Positions 1-10,885 of a DNA stretch of 64,000 nt are shown in pieces. Each line of letters begins with the position of its first letter. The stretch's first letter is position 1. The stretch spans positions 5,363,501 through 5,427,500 of the forward strand of contig LR746273.1 of NCBI GenBank assembly GCA_902729315.2, in the 5' to 3' direction. Made by a program: the position numbers and the translations under genes. The DNA is from Spirodela intermedia. Lineage: Eukaryota; Streptophyta; Magnoliopsida; Alismatales; Araceae. The notes under the pieces were generated by a model that saw only the letters and a program-made list of their open reading frames with translations, did no database searches and was not told the DNA's origin.

Positions 1-196
1 TAATGTCTTGGTGCGTTGAAATAGCTTACTATTCAAGTTTATTGACCCATCCATAAATTAAATGAGACATTATATTTAAGTCTTTGAAGAGATAAAAAAA
101 TAAAAGCTTATTTATGTCGATTTGCCTAAAAAATTTCTTAGTGGTATCCCTAAGTGAGTATGTGAGTGAGTAAAAGAGAGATAGAGAGATAGATAA

Positions 197-198
<2 letters not shown>

Positions 199-289
<91 letters not shown>

Positions 290-298
290 AGAGAGAGA
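199..298. repeat. (AG)n microsatellite
   Basis: About 43 uninterrupted AG dinucleotides run from 199 to 285, followed by a short interruption and a few more AG units. The preceding 40 bases are an imperfect GA/GATA mixture, suggesting the array grew from a degenerate purine tract. Ser-Leu open frames on the opposite strand are artefacts of the repeat. Confidence 0.98.
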
Positions 299-300
299 TG

Positions 301-1860
301 TGACTTCAATCAACTAAATCATTTTTACTTACATTTATATATGAAGATTTGAATCAATAGGTGCATAGTGGATGGAGTACATTTTCATACTCATATTTTA
401 CTTCAAGACCTCTCATTGATTTGATTGTCTCAATTGCTCAATTTCTCATTTAGATATTTCATGTAAATAATAATAATATCTAAATTGATAATTTGATCTT
501 TCAATTGATCTTATATATATGTTTTTAATTAACAAAATATCATGAATTTAATGCTTCAATAGAGTTGACTTAAGTTGATTGCCATAGTTTATTGCTTCCT
601 AGTCGGTAAGCCCTAGGTCTGAGTTAGATCATGTAATCTTTATATCTATTAAGTCAGCACTTTGACTAGTACAAAAATTTATACTCATTTCCATGGCTTT
701 TCTTCATGCCTAGGGCCACAAGTTCTTGAAGATAGCATGACGTAGTTTGTTTGACTCCACAACAAGCCTCTGAAGTTATATAACTTTCAATAATCTTTAT
801 ACCAAATGAGAAAAACACTCCTAGAAGAGAGAACAACCCTTTTTTTGCTCTAATACAATTGTAAGATCCTCTTATTTACAAGGAAGAGTCATCATTGACT
901 TTTGCCTATTTCGTCTTTCATTAATACCTCTCCTTAATGTCCCTATCTCTTGAGGAGACATTACATAGTATGACACATGATAAATGTCCCTTCCCTTAAC
1001 CACATCTAGTAACTAGTGGTTAAACCTTCTTATCAAATATATTGATTTAATGACACATACTAGTGGTGGCCCTCACTATCTCTCTTTTTATGGTTGTTGC
1101 ATCCTTATCTCACATTGTGAAGCCTACGATACTCATCAGAATAAGCTCCACGTGGCTGCTACATGCAATCTCTTGCTTATAAATTTTTCATTGTATGTGA
1201 GTTCACATACTTATGCTTTTGTTGTAGTGCATTTGTCTATGTTCATAGTGATACCAAATGTTAAGCACTTGAAACCCTCTTGGCATCTTGTTCAGAGTAG
1301 TATCACATTGTTAAACTTCCAAATGTTGACAAAGCTTTTTTTCTATTAAGTGATAAAATAAGTTCTAAAAGAAATAAAAAAATAAACAACCCAAGAAATC
1401 AACAAATAGATCTTGAATACTGATAAAGCCTCAATATTATATGATAGGATATGCATAGTTTATATGATTATAGTTTAAATCCCTTAATGAAAGCTTACAT
1501 TCAATGTAAATATATTTTCTACTTGAATTTGTATTGTTTACTGAATTACATACAAAAGTATTAAATTCTATATCTTTTATAACATGCATATTCTATTGAA
1601 TCAAAAGTTATTTTTGATACAATGCTGGGTATTCTAATAGATGAAAAAAATTATATTTACATGCAGGGAAATTAGAAGAAGGGTAGTTTGAGTTTTAAAA
1701 TGGATTCTCTATATTTGTTTTAAGTATTTAATAAGTTGACCAGTAGACCCATTATAGTCAGCCTATTAAGAGGCTGTATATCAGCCCATTCTAATGAGGG
1801 TATTTAAAGGGAGAGAGAGGAGAGAGAAGATAGAGGAGGGCAACTAGCGAAAGAACAAGA
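301..1860. other. AT-rich intergenic DNA, no gene seen
   Basis: No frame gives a recognisable protein and the short open frames lack domain motifs. A stretch near 862-906 resembles 19604-19650 (shared core around GAGGAAGAGCCAT...GACTTTT), so part of this segment is probably a dispersed repeat. A TATTTAAAGG box at about 1800 is followed by a GA-rich stretch and could be an old LTR promoter, but this is not demonstrable. Confidence 0.5.
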
Positions 1861-1863
1861 AAT

Positions 1864-2060
1864 CACGGCAGCGATATCCACCACGACGATGGTAGTGGCC
1901 AACCTAAATTATAAAATTTGTGCCACAATAAAGGAATTCTTTGACCATCTAAAGGAATTCTTAAATTATAAATTATCCACCATGATATGCCCATCTAAAG
2001 GAATTTATAAACCACGGCAGCGATATCCACCACGACGACGGCAGTGGCCACAATAAAGGA
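1864..2060 (+). repeat. Local direct duplication at the 5' edge of element A
   Basis: A segment of about 38 bp beginning CACGGCAGCGATATCC at 1864 recurs at 2013 with few mismatches, an offset of 149 bp. Between them the phrase CCATCTAAAGGAATT also occurs twice (about 1947 and 1990). The second copy runs directly into the gag-like reading frame of element A, so this looks like a tandem duplication in the leader or gag start of the retrotransposon. Confidence 0.8.
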
Positions 2061-2061
2061 A

Positions 2062-3557
2062 GCAGATGACCCTTTGAGATACACCCTTTTTCCTTTCTCT
2101 CTTGAAGATGAGGCAAGCTATTGGTTTGCCACAATAGATGGGAGAATTAGAGTTTGGCCAACCTTGAAAAATGAATTTCTCCAATTTTTTTAATCTAGAT
2201 GTAAGACTAAATCTATGATTAGAACAATCATGAGCTTCACCCAAAATTTAGGAGAGACATTTCATGAGGCTTAGACGAGATGAAAGGAACTAATTAGAAA
2301 ATGCCCTCACCATGGAATTTTGAAATGACAATTAGTAGAAGTTTTTTATGATAGCTTGACCGACACTCATAGGCAAATGATTGATGCTTCATGTGGAGGA
2401 ACTTCTATGACTAAGGATGAGGAAGAAGCTTATCAATTACTTCAAGAGCTTAGTAGAAATTCATTGAATCATGCTTCTTCATCTACATATGATAGGAGTG
2501 AAAGAGGAGTGAAGAAAGAGATATATGAGTTAACTTTTTTTCAAGATAAAGTGTTAACATCTGAAGTACATGAGCTAAGTAGAAAATTAGAGAAATTTGA
2601 AGGAATATCTGAAAAAATTGAAAAACGTTTAGCACAACAAGAACCCATACATAAACCTTCCTCTTCATATCAATCTCAAACACTACAAGTAGTATGCTCA
2701 ATCTATGTTGACCCTACACATTTAGATCAAAACTATCCATATTTAGATCAATACAATGCTCAACTACAGGAACAAGTGAATGTCACATATATCCAGCCAA
2801 AAGCCCCATTAATTCGAATATAAACCCATGCCAACCAAGGATAAAATTTCAGCAAAATCCTAATTGGAAACCGCAACCCAATAGAATGACTACACATCCA
2901 AACTTTCAAACACAACAAAAACCCATCCATACATTTATACCCCATGATCTTACCCCTAGACAGCAACCTTACCAATAGAATTTAAAGGAAATTCAAATTA
3001 TTCCAACCCACATTAGAGCTATAATTCATTGTCAAATGATTTCAATACAAACCAGCTCTTGACCCAATTAATGGAACAACAGGATACTTTCAACAGAGCA
3101 TGCTGAAATTAGTGAAAGACAATCAAGACAACATCCAGTAGGTAGAAAGAGAACTAGGAAGAGTGGCAGAAGCCACTGGACGGAAGGAAGAAGGACATCT
3201 TCCTAGTCGACCCACAAGTAATCCAAGGAATTTATACCCCCTGGATTTGTCCCACAGCAGGTGAACATTTCACCACTTCTTACCTCTCAATTGTTAGCTC
3301 AAAACTCTACACTTAATTTTTCAGGAATATCCAAACATGAAAGTGCAAAAGTTGTTAGCACTCTTCGTAATGGAAAAGTATTAAATGATCCACATGCTAT
3401 TCATAATTCTGAACAGACATTGATAGGATGTCCATCTAAGGAGCATAATTTAGAATTAATAGACGATTTTGATAGTGATGATGATCATAATTCCTTCATG
3501 GTAGAAAATACTAGTGTAGAAAACAATAGAGAATATAATAGTACTAAGGGCAATTAG
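2062..3557 (+). pseudogene. Element A gag-like region (broken)
   Basis: The frame starting near 2062 reads through a plant retrotransposon gag signature (ADDPLRYTLFPFSLEDEASY, then a tryptophan at about 2134). This is typical of the gag capsid domain of plant Ty3/gypsy elements. Stops follow at about 2190 and 2270. An open segment at 2356-2823 continues with the usual YDSLTDTHRQMIDASCGG stretch, which precedes a coiled, Gln/Asn-rich region. A further open piece at 3261-3557 contains the STLRNGKVL motif, which has clear counterparts in elements B and C (NALRSGKIL). No intact CCHC zinc knuckle is visible. The product would package element RNA in the parent; this copy is dead. Confidence 0.8.
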
Positions 3558-3659
3558 AAGATATTTGATGGAGTTGTTGTTGATCCTCATATCCCAGTCC
3601 CTTTTCCTAAGGCTTTACAATCAAAACAAAAAAAAAGAGCAACTGAAAATGAGGAACTA

Positions 3660-4503
3660 ATGAAAATCTTTGGGAATGTTCAACTGAGCATTCTCCTTAC
3701 TGATGCCATTAGACATGTCCTAACTTATGCTAAGTTCCTTATGAAACTATGCACACCACATAGAAAAATTAGAAAGATTCAATTATCTGAAAATGCAAGT
3801 GCCATAATTCAAATAGATCTTCCTAGGAAAATGAAAGATCCTGGCACACCACTCATTACTTGCAAAATAGGAGGTATCTCATTTCAAAATGCATTACTAG
3901 ACTTAGGAGCAAGTGTGAGTCTTATGCTAGCTGCCCTTTATGAGCAGTTTCAATTAGGGGAATTAAAACCCACAACAGTGATCTTACAATTAGTAGACAG
4001 ATCAGCCAAAACACCTAGAAGATTAGTAGAAGATGTGATTGTAAAAATTAAAGGATGTAGATATGCCATCATCAAGTGAAATTTGTTGTATGCCAATTAT
4101 TTTAGGATGCCTCTTTCTAGCGACAGCCAAGGCAAATATTAATTGGGCAGATGGAGTAGTTGATTTTTCTGTGGGAAGTAGAACGATATTGATTGATATA
4201 TTTAAGGCTGTAAAATGTTTTGATTCAGAAGTTGATGCAGAATGTAATATTTTAGATATTATCAATGAATGCATATGTCAAAATGAGAGAGATATTAGCC
4301 AAATGATTGACACACCTAGCATATTAGGATCCTTACCCACCACAAACCCACAACATGATGGAAATATTGCTGAAGTAGTTCCATCTTCATTGTATACACA
4401 TAATATAGAGCTTAAACTATTACTAGAATCTTTGAAATATACATATTTAGGAGAAAATGATACCTTATCTATTATCATAGCTTTTGATTTGACTAAGAAA
4501 TAG
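3660..4503 (+). pseudogene. Element A aspartic protease region (broken)
   Basis: The first open piece (3660-4079) carries the retropepsin active-site neighbourhood, but the catalytic triplet reads D-L-G-A instead of the expected D-T/S-G-A seen in elements B and C (DTGASINLLP). The downstream Leu-Lys-Pro strand and the VIVKIKGC segment are kept. A frame change near 4070 moves to a second open piece (4063-4503) with the PIILGCLFLATAKANI motif, equivalent to PIILGRSFLHT in the sister elements. In a live element this enzyme matures gag-pol. Frameshift plus active-site change make activity very unlikely. Confidence 0.85.
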
Positions 4504-4524
4504 GAACAACAAGTTATTGAAGTA

Positions 4525-5526
4525 TTGAAAGAATATAGAGAGGAAATAGGATGGATCATGACAAATTTCAAAGGTATAGATCTGAATATTTGCATGCACC
4601 ACATTTATGTAGAAGAAAATTCTAGGCCAAGTCAAGGGATGCAAAGGCGATTGAACCCCAATATGCAAGAAGTTATGAAGAAGGAAATAATTAAGTGGTT
4701 AGATTCAGATATTACCTATGCGATTTTTGATAGCCAATGGGTTAGTCCTACATAGGTGGTGCCTAAAAAGACTAGTCTTACTATTGTACAAAATGAAAAA
4801 GGGGAGAAATTGCAGACTAGACTACCTACAACATGGAGAGTATGCATAGATTATCGAAAGCTAAATACAATCACTAAAAAGGATCATTTCTCCCTTTCTT
4901 TTATTGACCAAATTCTAGAAGAATTGGTAGGAAAAAAATATTTTTGCTTCCTATATGAGTATTTAGGATATAACCAGATAGCTATATACCTTGAGGATTA
5001 GGAGAAGACAACCTTCACCTGCCCTTTTGAGACATTTGCATTTAGATTAATGCCCTTTGGCTTGTGTAATGCCCCTGTCACTTTCCAGCGGTGTATGATG
5101 GTCATATTTTTTGATATGATAGGAGAATACTTAGAAGTCTTTATGGATGATTTTCAATATTTGGTTCATCTTTTGATCAATGTTTTACGAATTTTAAAAA
5201 AAGTGCTTGCTAGATGCGTTGAAAAAAGACTAATACTAAGTTGAGAGAAGAGTTATTTTATGGTTGAGGGAGTAGTGTTGGGCCATATTGTTAGTGAGAG
5301 AGAATTAAAGGTAGATAAAGCAAAAGTAGATATCATAGACAAATTACCCCTACCACTTACAATTAGGCAGATTAGATCTTTCCTTGGGCACGTAGGTTTT
5401 TACTACAGGTTTATACATATTTTTTCTAAAATTACACAACCATTAACACAACTATTAGCTAAGGATGCTGATTTTCAGATAGGTGACCACTGTTTAAAAG
5501 CATTTAATACATTGAAAACAGCTTGA
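4525..5526 (+). pseudogene. Element A reverse transcriptase (broken)
   Basis: Four open pieces line up as one gypsy reverse transcriptase. 4525-4755 holds the N-terminal fingers (LNPNMQEVMKKEI, WVSPT). 4756-5001 holds the VCIDYRKLN motif and a conserved Leu-Gly-Tyr-Asn-Gln-Ile block. 5050-5244 holds MPFGLCNAPVTFQRCM and the catalytic box F-M-D-D-F. 5260-5526 holds the connection region (IVSERELKVDKAK, FLGHVGFYYRFI). In-frame stops separate the pieces (near 4755, 5001 and 5244). The catalytic Asp pair is intact, but the ORF cannot be translated through. Confidence 0.92.
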
Positions 5527-5990
5527 TCACAGCTTGATCACAGCTCCTATTCTATGTGCACCTGACTGGTCATTGCCATTTGAGATTATGTGCGATGCTT
5601 CCAATTATGCTATTGGTGCAGTGTTAGGTCAACAAATTGACAAAAAACATGTAGTGATATATTATGCTAGTCAAATCATATTTGAGGCACAATTGAACTA
5701 TACGACCACATAAAAAGAGCTACTAGCTATTGTTTTTGCCTTTGAGAAATTTCAATGATATCTTCTAGGAGCCAAAATCATCATTCATTTAGACCATTCA
5801 ACATTGAAATATTTACTCACCAAGTGAGAAACCAAACCTAGGTTGATTCGTTAGATCCTTCTATTACAAGAATTTGATATTAAAATTCGAGATAAAAAAG
5901 GGTTTGAAAATGTAGTAGCAGGCCTTTTATCACGATTAAACAATGCTAATAACACCCGATTGCATGATTTCTTCCCTGACGAATAGCTAA
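5527..5990 (+). pseudogene. Element A RNase H domain (broken)
   Basis: Reading on after the reverse transcriptase gives the RNase H block with the catalytic context FEIMCDASNYAIGAVLGQ, then LNYTT, a stop where the sister elements have Glu or Ile, then KELLAIVFAFEKF and the GAKIIIHLDHSTLKYLLTK segment. It ends with GFENVVAGLLSRLN. At least four stops occur at positions where elements B and C are open, consistent with C-to-T type decay (TGA/TAG at Arg, Trp and Gln sites). Confidence 0.88.
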
Positions 5991-6103
5991 TGACAATAGC
6001 ACAAACAAGCCCACCATGGTATGCCTAGATTGTCAACTATCTGGTCACAAGATGACTTCTCATTGACTGGTCGAAATCTGCCAAAGATTTCTTCTTTTCT
6101 AAA

Positions 6104-6921
6104 TTGAAATATTACTTATGGGATGATCCAAGATTATTTTATTTAGGACATGATCAGATTTTCAGGCACTGTGCACCTGAAGAAGAATATAAAAGTATAA
6201 TAAATTTTTGTCATACTTCAGCCTGTGGTGCTTACTTTTCAGGTCGCAGAACTGCAACCAAGGTTTTGCAAAGTGACTTTTATTGACCCACTTTATTCAA
6301 AGACTCATTTGAATATTGCAAAACCTGTAGTAAGTGTCAAGCATATGTTAACATCTCCAAGTGAGATGCTATGTCTTTAAATCCGATTTTAGTAGTAGAA
6401 TTCTTTGATGTATGGGACATTGATTTCATGGGCTCTTTTTCCCAATCTTTTAGATATGAATATATTCTTTTAATTGTCGATTATGTGTCTAAGTAGGTGG
6501 AAGCAATACCTACTCGAACCAATGACCATAAAGTAGTTATTGGATTTATTCAAAGTCATATTTTTTCTCAATTTGGTTGCCCACGAGCCATCATTAGTGA
6601 TAGAGGGAAACATTTTACAGCTAACCAATTTTCCTCTCTCTTGAAGAAATATGGGGTGAAGCAAAAAATGATCAACACATACATCGTCGACACTTCTCTT
6701 TGAATCAGAAAGTTTGGCTTTATAACTCTAGGCTTCATCTCTTTCCTAGAAAATTAAAATCTAGGTGGGACGGACCATATAATATAATCAATATAGAAGA
6801 ACATGGAGCTATACTCATTGATGATCTTAAGTTAGGCCAAACATTCAAAGTTAACAGCCAAAGACTCAAACCTTACTTTGAGCATGAACTTAAACCGAAA
6901 CGAGAGTTTATTTTCCTATAG
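6104..6921 (+). pseudogene. Element A integrase with internal deletion
   Basis: The HHCC zinc-binding region is recognisable (RHCAPEEEYKSIINFCHTSA, then CKTCSKCQ). It is followed by the core with the first two catalytic acids in DFMGSF and IISDRGKHFTA. Around 6690-6705 the reading frame jumps from the segment after the second catalytic Asp straight to the C-terminal NQKVWLYNSRLHLFP segment. By comparison with element C, roughly 110 codons are missing, including the third catalytic residue (the Glu seen as AEVANREI in element C). The C-terminal piece (6700-6921) is otherwise well kept (SRWDGPYNI, VNSQRLKPYFEHE). Integration activity is lost. Confidence 0.88.
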
Positions 6922-7198
6922 TGATTTTGACAAATAGAATCTATTTAATTGATAACGTTAACTTTAGTGCTTACTTGGAGGCAACCCAAGTAATATTTGG
7001 TTTCTTTTGTTCTGTTCTTGTTTTGCATATCCCAGCAGCCATTGTTAGTTAATGCAGAACTTTTTAGCCAGAACATAATTTTGACAAGCTTATGATTATT
7101 GCTGCGATAATCTCCATATAATCGCCGATAGTAATCTCTCTGATACCCATACTTTTTTTTCTTCATTCCTGTTTTTCCTTTTTCCACATCTAGTATGA

Positions 7199-7390
7199 AC
7201 ATATTTGATACCATTGAGGACAATGTTGTCCTAAGTTGGGGGGTGATAATTTCAGAATGTTGCACATATTTGATACTAGTGATTTCAAAATATTGCATAT
7301 ATTTGATACCACTGATTTCAGAATGTTGCACATATTTGATACCATTGATTTCAGAATGCTGCATTCGTTTCAAAATGTTGCACACATGTT
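7199..7390 (+). repeat. 33-bp minisatellite abutting a polypurine motif
   Basis: The block TTTCAGAATGTTGCACATAT starts at 7250 and recurs at 7283, 7316 and 7349 (strict 33-bp steps), with a truncated copy at 7368. A related fragment (CATATTTGATACCATTGAGG) lies just before, at 7199. Because 33 is a multiple of 3, both strands stay open and give an 11-residue repeat. The array begins immediately after the retrotransposon polypurine motif CCTAAGTTGGGGGGTG at about 7230-7244. Confidence 0.9.
7230..7244 (+). promoter_or_regulatory. Polypurine-tract-like motif of element A
   Basis: The sequence GAGGACAATGTTGTCC followed by TAAGTTGGGGGGTG is the motif commonly found after pol in plant gypsy elements. 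The same motif occurs on the minus strand in element B (12095-12130) and element C (41449-41485). In those two elements it is internal: a second tract sits next to the LTR about 1.2 kb further on. So this motif does not by itself mark the LTR edge. Confidence 0.7.
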
Positions 7391-8280
7391 TGCAAACCCA
7401 CAGATAATTTCGAAATACATATTTTTCACATATCTAAATAATAATAATAATATTAAAAAAAACTCTTTTTGATGATATGATGGTGCCAAATTGAGGTAGT
7501 AGAAATGATTTTGGACCTAACCATGTTAAGATAGTCAGCTGGATTAGTAGCAAGAAGAGAGATTGTTTGTATCAAAATGCTCTCGAGTTACACGGTAAGT
7601 TGCATGGAGTAGATCTTGTAGAATTATATTCAAGTCTTGACTTTCATGATCTTTTTACTATGACAGAATCTTGTCGAACACTTGGTTTGACTAAAGTCAT
7701 AGAAACTCAATCAATGAAATTGTGAGGAGAAGAGTATTAAACTTTGGCACATTCTTGATACATCATATTACACAACAAAGTGAAAGGCCCAATTGCAACA
7801 CAAATATGGAATTTTCTACTTGTCCCGTGGAGGCTTTCCACATGCACGTTTTGGACAAGCTCAATAAGTTGCCAATTTGCTATAGGGGTTTCCTGCTTGT
7901 TGATAAGTCAAATTTTAAGGGTTTTTGTGTTGCTATTTTAATTCAGACTTAACCAACAATAAATTTTCCACTTCGTTACTCTATATCAAACATAGGGCAA
8001 ATGAGGGGTTGATCCACAGGGAGGTAGGAGTTCAATTTCAGATTTTTTTTAGTCTTAAAAATGGTAGAAATAGATTTAGATGTTAGGAATTCACTCTTTG
8101 GAAGTATTTCAGGATTTTAGAAAGCTTAATAGAATTTTCTGGAATTAACCTGTGCAGAAAATACAGCTAATGATTAGAAATTTAATTTTTAGTATTTGTT
8201 TCTAATTTTAATCTATTTTTTATTTTTATTTTTATATATATATTTTTTAATGCAGAAGAACAACAATAAATAATACTAAA
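7391..8280. other. AT-rich tail downstream of element A, no gene seen
   Basis: No protein domain was recognised; the 76-codon open frame at 7722-7952 has no recognisable content. The stretch near 7960-8040 (AACAATAAATTTTCC... GATCCACAGGGAGG) looks like untranslated or LTR sequence of plant gypsy elements. It may therefore belong to the 3' end of element A, but no partner LTR was found. Confidence 0.45.
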
Positions 8281-9010
8281 ATAACTTACCTTGGCGGTTG
8301 ACGGTCGGGTCAGAGGATGGGCTGCGCGGGTCGCAGATCTCCCGTGACCGTTTCCGGACTTAACCGAAATTTAGGACTTTCGGTTACGTCCGGAAGGGTA
8401 GAGAGAGAGAGTGACGGGCTCGCAACGACCGGCAGCGAGTGCACGGCGGCTGGCGAAAGGCGGCGGCAGTGGTCGGCGGACGTGCGGCGGCTAGCGATGG
8501 GCACGCGGCGGTGCTCAGCGGACGCGCGGCTGCTGGCGATAGGCGGCAGCGGTGGTCGGCGAACGAGAGAGACGAGGAGCGATGGGTACGTAGCGACCGG
8601 CAGCGAGCGCACGCCGGCTGGCAAAAAGCGGCGGCAGACGGAGCGACGGGAGACGGCGGGAAGAGACGGAGGCTGCGGGAGAAGGCGGAGAGAGAAGGAA
8701 CGATGGGCGAAAACAGAGGAAAACGTGGAGCAGCTGGAGGGGGGGGAATGGAAGACAGAGCGATGGGAAACAGCAGAAAATGGGTGCTGATGTTCGTCCT
8801 TTGAGCCCTCAAGGTTCCTTCTTCTTGGATCCTTATATTCCGCTCGGATCAGGCGTTTTTCACTGCAAGAAGGAGAAGAGCAAGAGTGAACGCTTTAAAG
8901 CGACTTACATCTATCAGGGTGGATACCCCGGATCCTGGAGAATGCCTTGTCCTGCTGGCTAGCCACTGCTAGAGCACGTCCAGAATGGGGCGGGAAAGAG
9001 GGAGGAAGAG
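8281..9010. other. GC-rich block with hairpin and internal duplication
   Basis: Composition switches sharply from AT-rich to strongly GC-rich at about 8285 and back at about 9020. All frames stay open for 100-157 codons with Arg/Gly/Ala-rich content, which is what GC-rich non-coding DNA gives. Two internal copies of a roughly 50-bp segment (8421-8470 and 8589-8637, both with ACCGGCAGCGAG and CGGCTGGC) indicate a 168-bp duplication. TATTTATAG at about 9014 could be a plus-strand TATA box. An LTR-like regulatory segment of a transposon is the likeliest identity, unproven. Confidence 0.5.
8353..8394. other. Near-perfect inverted repeat (hairpin)
   Basis: A 17-bp left arm (8353-8369, starting TCCGGAC) pairs with the right arm (8378-8394, ending GTCCGGA) at 16 of 17 positions, around an 8-nt loop at 8370-8377. 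It sits at the AT-rich edge of the GC-rich block. Confidence 0.9.
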
Positions 9011-9114
9011 AGTATTTATAGAAGGGCAAGCATGACTAAAATGCCCCTTCATAATTCCCTAATCTCTCTCCATAGCCCCCGAACCTTTTCTAATTTTCCT
9101 TTGAACCTCTAAAT

Positions 9115-10865
9115 CTGAAATTAGTCGTTGTATAGTAAATCACGTAAATTTAAAATTTATAAAATTAGAAAATACTAGTTTTTAGATATTTAGAAGTATT
9201 TCTGAAAAAATATATCAATTATAATTCAACAAAACTGTCAAAAATAGTGGTAATTTCTAAGTTGATCACAAGAATGTAATATAATATTGGGTAATTATTT
9301 AGATTTTTCTTCAAAGAATATGATTTTCTATGAATTTTATATTAGGAAATAAAAATAAAATATATTTAAAATTTACAAAAAAAGGAAATAAAGGTGAGGA
9401 CGTCAGAATGACGTAAGAGCCTGACGAACATGAATCGGGTGAAAATAGAGTTATGCCTGACAATTCTTACGTAAGTAATTATAGACGATTTAATTGATCA
9501 AATTAAGATTTGTAAAAGCCAAAAGAATCGTGATTGAATAAAGTATAGTTTAATAAATTTAAATCACACAAATTATTACTAAATGAAGTGAAAATTAAGT
9601 TAAAAGTAAAAAAATAGAATTTCAACGTTGCAGTGGCGATGCTCGGTGATGTACTAAAATCTTGAACATTTGGGAGGATTGTCGTGCAGGTCTATAGCCT
9701 CAAAGGCTCTCTTTGGACAAGAACAACATGGACAATCTCTAGATCTCTTTGCGAAGTTTAGAGATCAATGAAATAGATTATCGAATTGTCTTTGACAATT
9801 GTTACTTAATATAGCGGAAAAACGACAACTTTGCGGCTCTCCGATGGTTGTCACTCAACAGAGAATAGCTGAATAAAGGTGGGGCGCATGTTAATGAGCT
9901 TCATTTTCAGGTCTGCACAGTAAGAGGAGGCTCTTCATCACATCTAGTATGCTTTCAAGAGGTGACGACTCGTCTCTTGATAGATCATCCTCTTCCCAAC
10001 GACAGTTTGTTCATCAATTAATTGGAGATGATTTACTTAATAAATTTACAATCTTTTTATCGCGAATCATTCAACAATTTTAGTAACAATACTCCACGAA
10101 TCGTGTTGACAAGATTTTTGTCGATGATCTAGCGATTCTGGCGGCTTAATCATTCACTAGCGATCTACAAAAAAGTCGTGATAATCAGATAAAAATATGA
10201 GTTTTGGCTCTAGGAGGATTTGAACTCGTAACAGTTGCCCGCTTGCATGAGAGAGATTGAAATAAGTACTCTAATGCCCTTATCAAGTGACGTCATCATA
10301 ATATATCTCTGTTATAACTAAGGGCTAATTTAAGTATTAAAATCTTCAAAAACATTTCGGGGAAGATGCGACCGCCGGTTTAGTCTCACATTACTTGTGC
10401 GTTGAAGTTTTATGCAAATATATAATAATATCATATTTGGAAGTAATGAGTCCCTTTACCCCGCATGTATGACCACTTCTTGCCCCATAGTTGGTTGACC
10501 ACTAGTGACGTGAAAAGGGAGTGGCACACACGTGCCCTTATTAGTCCTAGCCACTCGAGCCCTTACTTGTGGCTCCTCCTCGACTGTATTTTCGAACCCG
10601 CTTGCGGGCCCAACTGATTGGCAGGTCTCCCCTATTTTACTATATTTTTATAATATTTTTATTTCTTTTTCTTTATTTATCTTAAATATAAGACTATAAA
10701 AATCATATAAATTCATAGAAAATCACATAATTAGCCAAAAGTTCACGTTAATCAACTGAAAACTACTATTCACACTTTAACATAAATATAAGTCTATTTA
10801 TCATGATTTAAGACTAAAACTATATTATTTACTGATTATTAACTCATGATAATGAAGACTTATCA
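9115..10865 (-). repeat. 3' LTR of element B
   Basis: About 1.75 kb, matching the LTRs of element C and the solo LTR at 49920-51800 over their length. In element orientation it starts TGATAAGTCTTCATTATCA at 10865, directly after the purine tract. Its other end, near 9115-9121, has lost the clean TGACTTAG terminus (reads TGAAATTAG), so the left boundary is uncertain by a few bases. Confidence 0.9.
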
Positions 10866-10885
10866 CACCCTCCAATTTAAATCAT
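10866..10885 (-). promoter_or_regulatory. LTR-adjacent polypurine tract of element B
   Basis: In element orientation AATTGGAGGGTG directly precedes the LTR start TGATAAG. This is the expected place for plus-strand priming. Element C has the cleaner AAGTTGGGGGGTG at the same place. Confidence 0.75.

Larger units (their letters stand above)
2062..6921 (+). mobile_element. Ty3/gypsy retrotransposon remnant (element A), gag-pol, non-functional
   Basis: Degraded gag, protease, reverse transcriptase, RNase H and integrase segments occur in the canonical Ty3/gypsy order on the plus strand. They are interrupted by many stops and frame changes. Its proteins are clearly related to those of elements B and C on the other strand: the IVSERxLxVDxxK block, the GFENVVAG segment after RNase H and the integrase C-terminus all recur. 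No envelope ORF and no clear LTR pair could be found; the 5' side starts abruptly after the 1864/2013 duplication. A polypurine motif lies downstream at about 7232-7244. It best matches the non-chromoviral Athila/Tat group by gag-pol style, with moderate certainty for that subgroup. Confidence 0.9.

Noticed and set aside
29-313. Ser-Leu repeat frames
   Set aside because: Translation of the AG microsatellite.
7236-7472. 78-codon frame with 11-residue repeats as a gene
   Set aside because: Explained by the 33-bp minisatellite; no start context or homology.
8310-8812. Overlapping 104-157 codon frames on both strands
   Set aside because: GC-rich composition opens several frames at once; none has protein-like domains and the region carries an internal duplication.
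7245-9114. 3' LTR of element A beginning right after the 7244 purine tract
   Set aside because: In elements B and C the same motif is internal and the LTR lies 1.2 kb further; no second LTR copy was found for element A.
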